Part shown: positions 59,266 through 64,000 of the stretch, piece by piece
How the letters are laid out: every line of letters starts with the position of its first letter
How positions within the stretch are numbered: position 1 is the stretch's first letter
Assembly (NCBI GenBank): GCA_947623455.1
Contig: OX392543.1
Coordinates: 13,204,757 to 13,268,756 of the forward strand
Source: Mimachlamys varia
Taxonomy: Eukaryota; Mollusca; Bivalvia; Pectinida; Pectinidae
Reading direction: 5' to 3'
Length of the DNA: 64,000 nt
Position numbers and translations under genes: made by a program
The notes under the pieces: model-generated
Seen by the model: the letters and a program-made list of their open reading frames with translations, nothing else
What the model was told of the DNA's origin: nothing
Databases searched by the model: none

Positions 59266-59785
59266 AAAGGTCGAATACGTATACTGGCGATTCTGAGTTG
59301 AAGTCCTAGTTCTACCACTAAGTTATATATAAAGATATATTTAGGATGAAGGTCAAGCTAAAAACTAAGGTGAAGGTCAAACATTGAATACTACATTCCA
59401 GGTTATTCAAGCTTAAGGGTGAAGGTCAAGTACTAAAAACAAAGAGTAATGGTAGAAGTCCAGTTCTGAAGCTAGAAACTCAAATGCTGTGGTCAAATGT
59501 TAGATTTTTGAAGTGAATGTCAAATACCAAAACCAGAGACTCCAAAGATGAAGGTCAGATATTGAAGACAATGACCTGAAGGTGAAGGTAATATACTATA
59601 ACAGGCTTCAAAGGTGAAGGTCAAATATTGGAGCCATGCATTGTGCTGACTTTAAAGGTGAAGGTCAAATACTGGACCTTATTAAGAACTCAAGGTGGAG
59701 GTTATATATTCCAGAAACCGATAATTTAAAGGTAAAGGTCAAATACTGATGCCACATATTAGCTGTAAAATGAAGGTCAGCTGTT
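59266..59785 (+). repeat. Decayed repeat carrying eight AAGGTCA motifs
   Basis: AAGGTCA occurs near 59349, 59373, 59423, 59551, 59617, 59661, 59734 and 59773, all on the + strand, usually inside AAGGTGAAGGTCAAAT and followed by ATTG/ACTG. Spacing is irregular (24-130 bp). The shared context beyond the heptamer points to an old minisatellite. Confidence 0.65.
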
Positions 59786-60342
59786 GAATCATAAACAACT
59801 CACTGAATATTAAATTGTACAAGGTAATGTAGCCTGCAAACTGTTACATTTGTTTGAGAAAGTTATAAAAACATTATAACTTGATATACTAATGAACATC
59901 TATGATTTATTTCACATTATCTAGTGTGTCTATAACATGTCTTCTGGCTATTTCATTGCTTTCTCGAAGGCAGAAATCGGATCTTTTCCATAGAAGTGAT
60001 TGCATTGACTTAAGACCGAGTGGTAATGAAAACATGTTCACTCGGCTCTTTCTTTGGAATTGATTTTTGGCATTTCCGTGTCACCTTCCTGTTGTAACAG
60101 CCATTTCTAGGATCGTGCTGGCCAATTATATTTGGAAGCTAATCCTGCTGTCCATCATATTCATACCTCTTAATGTACAGTGCCATTTTTTTCGGCGGCA
60201 GGAAAGCGGTATGCTTTACACGGAATGCAATCATTTCATGGTCATATTAAGGTGACTCACACGCCTTATGTGTCTAGTATTTTCGTGATTTCTTTCGACA
60301 AAAGAGGTTGGATTTTGACGTTGATTCATGTTTTTTTTTCAG
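59786..60342. other. Unique sequence
   Basis: 59980-60340 has a mixed composition with frames of 62 and 100 codons on + and an acceptor-like tract at its right edge. There are no recognisable domains. Confidence 0.4.
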
Positions 60343-60482
60343 TTTTGGTAGTCTTAAGACTTTCTAGACAGGAACTCGAACATGACCTTATTGCTACCAT
60401 AGGGTCAGATGAGTCATATTTGGGGTTCTGTGGAGACGCCTTGCCCCAAGTTTATAATTTTAAGAACTGTTTGCGATGTTAG
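60343..60482 (+). CDS. Possible terminal exon, unknown protein
   Basis: A strong acceptor (ten consecutive pyrimidines, then CAG ending at 60342) is followed by an open frame of 46 codons to TAG at 60480-60482. The frame begins two bases after the cut and its translation includes SRQELEHDLIATIGSDESY. The composition is mixed and acidic, unlike the hydrophobic junk frames nearby. No family is recognised, no AATAAA follows closely, and upstream frames do not constrain it. The evidence is a splice-like signal plus a short frame only. Confidence 0.18.
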
Positions 60483-60595
60483 GGAACGATGTCGGCAGCA
60501 GAAGGTCAGAAATGGATCTTCCATGTATATTATATACGTAGATCTACATATCAATTCTAACAATTATATAATGAGAACATATATCAGACTATATT

Positions 60596-60683
60596 TTACT
60601 CATTCAACCTGAAAACACATTTTAACTCTTCCAGTTTAAAGGTTGGAATAGCTCAAATGGGTCGTTAGGGTTGAACAAGTTAA
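60596..60683 (-). mobile_element. TTAA-type palindromic MITE, copy 6 (reversed)
   Basis: The left end is TTTACTCATTCAACCTGAAA, the centre is CTTCCAGTTTAAAGGTTGGA, and the right end is AGGGTTGAACAAGTTAA. The central segment is in the opposite orientation to copies 1, 2 and 7. A TA microsatellite (60698-60720) follows 15 bp later. Confidence 0.72.
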
Positions 60684-61897
60684 AGTGAATTGTGTACATA
60701 TATATATATATATATATATACTCTTCAGTATCAAACTCTCCATTGTCCACTGAAAGGCCAAGAGGCCATGAGAAAGGCCGTAATAGGTAAATCAGAGGTA
60801 AAACTATCAAAACCAAATCAAAACTTTTCAGTATTTTATGAGCTATAAACCACTCCAGTCGGACAATCAGGTGAAGGACTGTCTGAAGGCCCATACTTGA
60901 GATACCAGATATCATTAAACGGTTTACTCTTCTCATAAGGTGAAGGTCACTATTTTATTTCCTGTGATAGTTTGATTGGACTTTGTGAGGTCAGGTTGAC
61001 CTTTACTGCCTGTCTCCAGGTAATCTGGGGTACAGGTGTCCTCACAGGTGTGTTGTAGTCATTATGAGGTTTATTGGTCCATAATTACACTTGTACTGTA
61101 AGGAGCAGGTGTATTGTCTGTTTGAGGTGTATTGGTCAGTAATTGTGCCTTAACCATGCACTGCTAAAAGTTTTAATACTTTTCTACTAGCATGAGGGTA
61201 CAGCTAATCTGATGGCTTTTAATCACAGAACGGCACTGTACCTGGCACTGTACCTGCCGACCCTGGATAAACTGAAACAGGTTGATGATTCCCTTTTGAA
61301 AACAAAGAAGAGGGTCATAGTTTGCAATGTCTTTTTTTTTGCAACAAATACAGTTTATTTCACTTATTTTGTAGTCTATATGTTACCTTTCGGTTATTGT
61401 CATGTTTTCTTCATGCACCGTTTTCCTGCTATATATTAAACTACTGTGTAGGAGGTTAGAAGGTTACTGTCATAATATTGGTAATGATAGACTCTTGGTA
61501 AACAGACATTGAGGTATGTACCGGTAATGATGTCATGACATCAAGGTCAAGGTCATACTTTTAAGGTCATTTTAAAGTTTGTACATACTCTGTGAATGTA
61601 AACATGCCTGTCAGATTGTCAAAAGTACATTTGGCCTGCAGGGTCATATAAGTCATATGTGAAATGATGTATACCTATTCTAGATGTCACTCTGGCATTA
61701 CACAAGTTTGGATGCATTGTCAAAAAAAACACACTTCAATATGACTAGGCTATATTTGGTTTTATTCAGGAAATGTAAATATTTTTGAAAGTTTCAAGGA
61801 ATTTTTGGATGTTGTTCAAATCAATCGCAGAATGGTTCTAGACATGTTGTAAGGACTGAGTCTCTGTGTATGCTAATTAATCGTCAAAATATCTGGG
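60684..61897. other. Unique sequence with a TA microsatellite
   Basis: A (TA)n run lies at 60698-60720. AAGGTCA recurs at 60948 and in TCAAGGTCAAGGTCATAC near 61540-61557. No gene is supported. Confidence 0.4.
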
Positions 61898-61988
61898 TTA
61901 ATTCATTGATCCCCTGAAATTTCATTATGAACTATTCCAACCTTTGAATTGGAAGAGTCAAATGAGTGTTCAGGGGTGAACAAGTTAA
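61898..61988 (+). mobile_element. TTAA-type palindromic MITE, copy 7
   Basis: TTAATTCATTGATCCCCTGA at the left, TATTCCAACCTTTGAATTGG in the centre, CAGGGGTGAACAAGTTAA at the right. Terminal TTAA is intact on both sides and the length is 91 bp. Confidence 0.8.
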
Positions 61989-64000
61989 GTATGATTCTGG
62001 CTGATGAGCTGTCAATATCGGATTATTGATACCTGGACCACGATATCTAGGACACAGGAAACATTAATCAGGGGATACATCCCGTAATTAGGTCATATCT
62101 GTAGATAATGATGTCTCCCTTGGGGCTAAGTGACACAATCACTTCTCCCTGGGGAGTGAAGGCGGTCATAGTGACATGACTGCCTCAAGCCTACATCTAT
62201 TTCATCCCAGCTTTATTTCTACCATCAAAGACGGAGGACTGTACCGATTCTACGTTGTTACCAAAGATATCGTTTTATTTCATTTTCCTTTATAGAAATT
62301 GATATCTTATTAAAAAGCATTATATTTCCGCTGTTTATTTTAGAACCCTATTGGAACAGAAGCCTAAAAAAATTCTGATAATAAAACTTAAGATTGTTAA
62401 GATATAAAAACAATGAATATTGATTTATTTTAACTGCATATTATATACAATGGTTATATTGTGTAAAGCAAATGTAGAAAAAGTGGCCATGTTTAGAACT
62501 GAACGTATTTCTTGTAAATAAAATTGATTTTAAATCCGATTAGAAGTAGTGAATATGCTGATTTTGAACTGTGCATATTTGCGGTAAATAAAACCGACTG
62601 TTGATTGTATAAAACTTACTGTTAGGGTCTTGCACACTTAACACAACGAATAAATTTGTGACACACCGTTTGTTTGCTGGAGTCCGAGACACAACATATT
62701 TGTACGACCCCAAAAACCTGCCCTTAAAATGTCAATCAAAAACCAGCAGTGTGAAAAAGCCGAGCGACATGTTTATAAATAAGTTTGTTGTTGGTTCTTT
62801 ACCTAAACTGGCTCATTACACAAATGCAATGGTTAAAGTCAGCCAAGTATGGAGACTGTAGAAGGTAGAGAGCAATGGAATACCTCGCCTATCCACGGAG
62901 GAAATCCGGCAGCTTGATTTTTGTGGAAAAACACAATTAAAAACTACTGCTATGACGTAATGTCAAAACAATTGAATTTTGTTTTTATTTCCTTTGGGAT
63001 TTGATATATATCCTGTTGGACTTATTGATTTTTTACAGGAGATGTTTACAAAACTATATAGGTAATTGCATTAAATTGGACGGGAGTGGGGACACAATGT
63101 CCTGATAGGTTAAAAATCGTGGAGAAGTTCTGCGGTCGATACAGGTGTACACAAGTCGAGGTCTCACCGAAAATCTGTGCATAAAAACTTTACCCCCTTT
63201 TTTAAAAATTGGACCTTCGAAAGAATCTCCGTGTGTGGCTCCCTGTTTTACGCACATACTGTCTCTAACCTGTTGAAATGCAAGGTACAATGTACATATA
63301 CATGTATATATAGGTATGACATTTCCTGGTGCAGCACATGATGTTCTGACTAAGGCTGTTGTACCTTGTGATAATGAATATTACACCATCCTTGTCTGAC
63401 GAGTTATCTTACGACAACTTGACAAGCGATTTTGTACGAATTGTAATTTTAAAATAATGTTAAATCCGAATTTGCTTGATGATTTGAGTATTTGACAGAA
63501 TGTGTCTGGTGTCGATAACAAACTGACTATACTGTGTCAATGTTGAAAAGCACTTGTTGTTACGCCCCGATTGGTAATTTCTGCATGTTTAAATTGTGAC
63601 ATAAATGACTGCTTTCTTCATTGTACTATAATGTTATTCAACTTTTTGTTATTTGTAAATTTTCAACATCTACCTGATGACATTAGATCTAGATCGAGAT
63701 AAGACTTCTGTGGTAGGTTGAAAACACTGATTAATGACAATAACGGCTTTCAACCCGCTCACGGTTTAGAGTACGGCTGTAGAAGAGATTCTATTACAAT
63801 GAGCTTGCAGTCACACCTTACTTTGAATGTGCGGGTTGAGTTACCCCTTCCTATGTAGTGATTGAACTGAAAACAATTAAACCAATGCATTCTTTCTGTG
63901 GTTTCACCAAGTTATCAAAATTTTTTGTCCATGTGGCATAAATTATGATGAAATGGAATACATTTTGAATAATTGAAATGTTTACATCGTTGACAGATGA
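61989..64000. other. Unique sequence to the right edge
   Basis: No gene is supported. An acceptor-like TTGATTTTTTACAG ends at 63038, followed 23 bases later by ATATAG|GTAATT, which could bracket a microexon but is weak. Frames of 62-78 codons show no family resemblance. Confidence 0.45.

Noticed and set aside
63025..63066. 23-nt microexon between ACAG and GTAATT
   Set aside because: The acceptor tract is modest and the donor weak. Such pairs occur often by chance in AT-rich sequence.

Overview
This window looks like a non-coding stretch of a bivalve mollusc genome, possibly a scallop-type genome. That placement is inferred from memory of repeat families and was not checked by search. The sequence is AT-rich with no operons, Shine-Dalgarno-like spacing or dense ORFs. 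It carries tRNA-derived SINEs ending in AAATAAACC-type tails, the 'AGCTCACCTGGTCC ... AGGCCCTCTGGGCCTC' composite repeat common in bivalve assemblies, and scattered GGGAGATAACT-type motifs. I found no confident protein-coding gene. The best reading is a large intron or a gene desert. One strong acceptor/donor-fused site on the + strand (about 47604-47629) would fit a long + strand intron.

Layout. 0-11 kb: a 32-bp minisatellite at the left edge, a TA-flanked TIR element (728-1123), a second TIR element with a TTGA duplication (2299-2636), a 57-bp minisatellite that creates long ORFs on both strands (2945-3785), an ACCTGT/ACAGGT-rich stretch (6.3-7 kb), a minus-strand SINE (8.5 kb), and an 85-bp tandem repeat with a small CAGTG-ended element inserted in it (10.2-10.6 kb). 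11-25 kb: a 24-bp repeat, a 224-bp TA-flanked foldback element (14360-14583), 52-bp and 57-bp repeats (16.1-16.9 kb), a row of four CTGATTGG motifs (22.1 kb) and another SINE (23.2 kb). 25-47 kb: SINEs at 27.1, 36.1, 40.9 and 41.9 kb and minisatellites at 28.7, 31.6, 34.0, 35.0, 37.7, 43.4 and 46.0 kb. 47-58 kb: the possible recursive splice site, a composite bivalve repeat containing an exact 133-bp satellite (49.3-52.0 kb), and a 3-kb G-rich minisatellite with strong quadruplex potential (54.3-57.25 kb). 58-64 kb: 5S rRNA-like repeats (57.8-58.25 kb), a cluster of AAGGTCA half-sites (59.3-59.8 kb), and two copies of a 90-bp TTAA-flanked palindromic element.

The most informative result is a dispersed family of about 90-bp foldback elements, each beginning and ending near TTAACTCATTCACCCC, with seven copies across the window (7.0, 30.1, 33.1, 36.5, 46.4, 60.6 and 61.9 kb). 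Nearly every ORF longer than 100 codons is a by-product of a tandem repeat, often one whose unit length is a multiple of three. There are no genes here whose joint function can be described.
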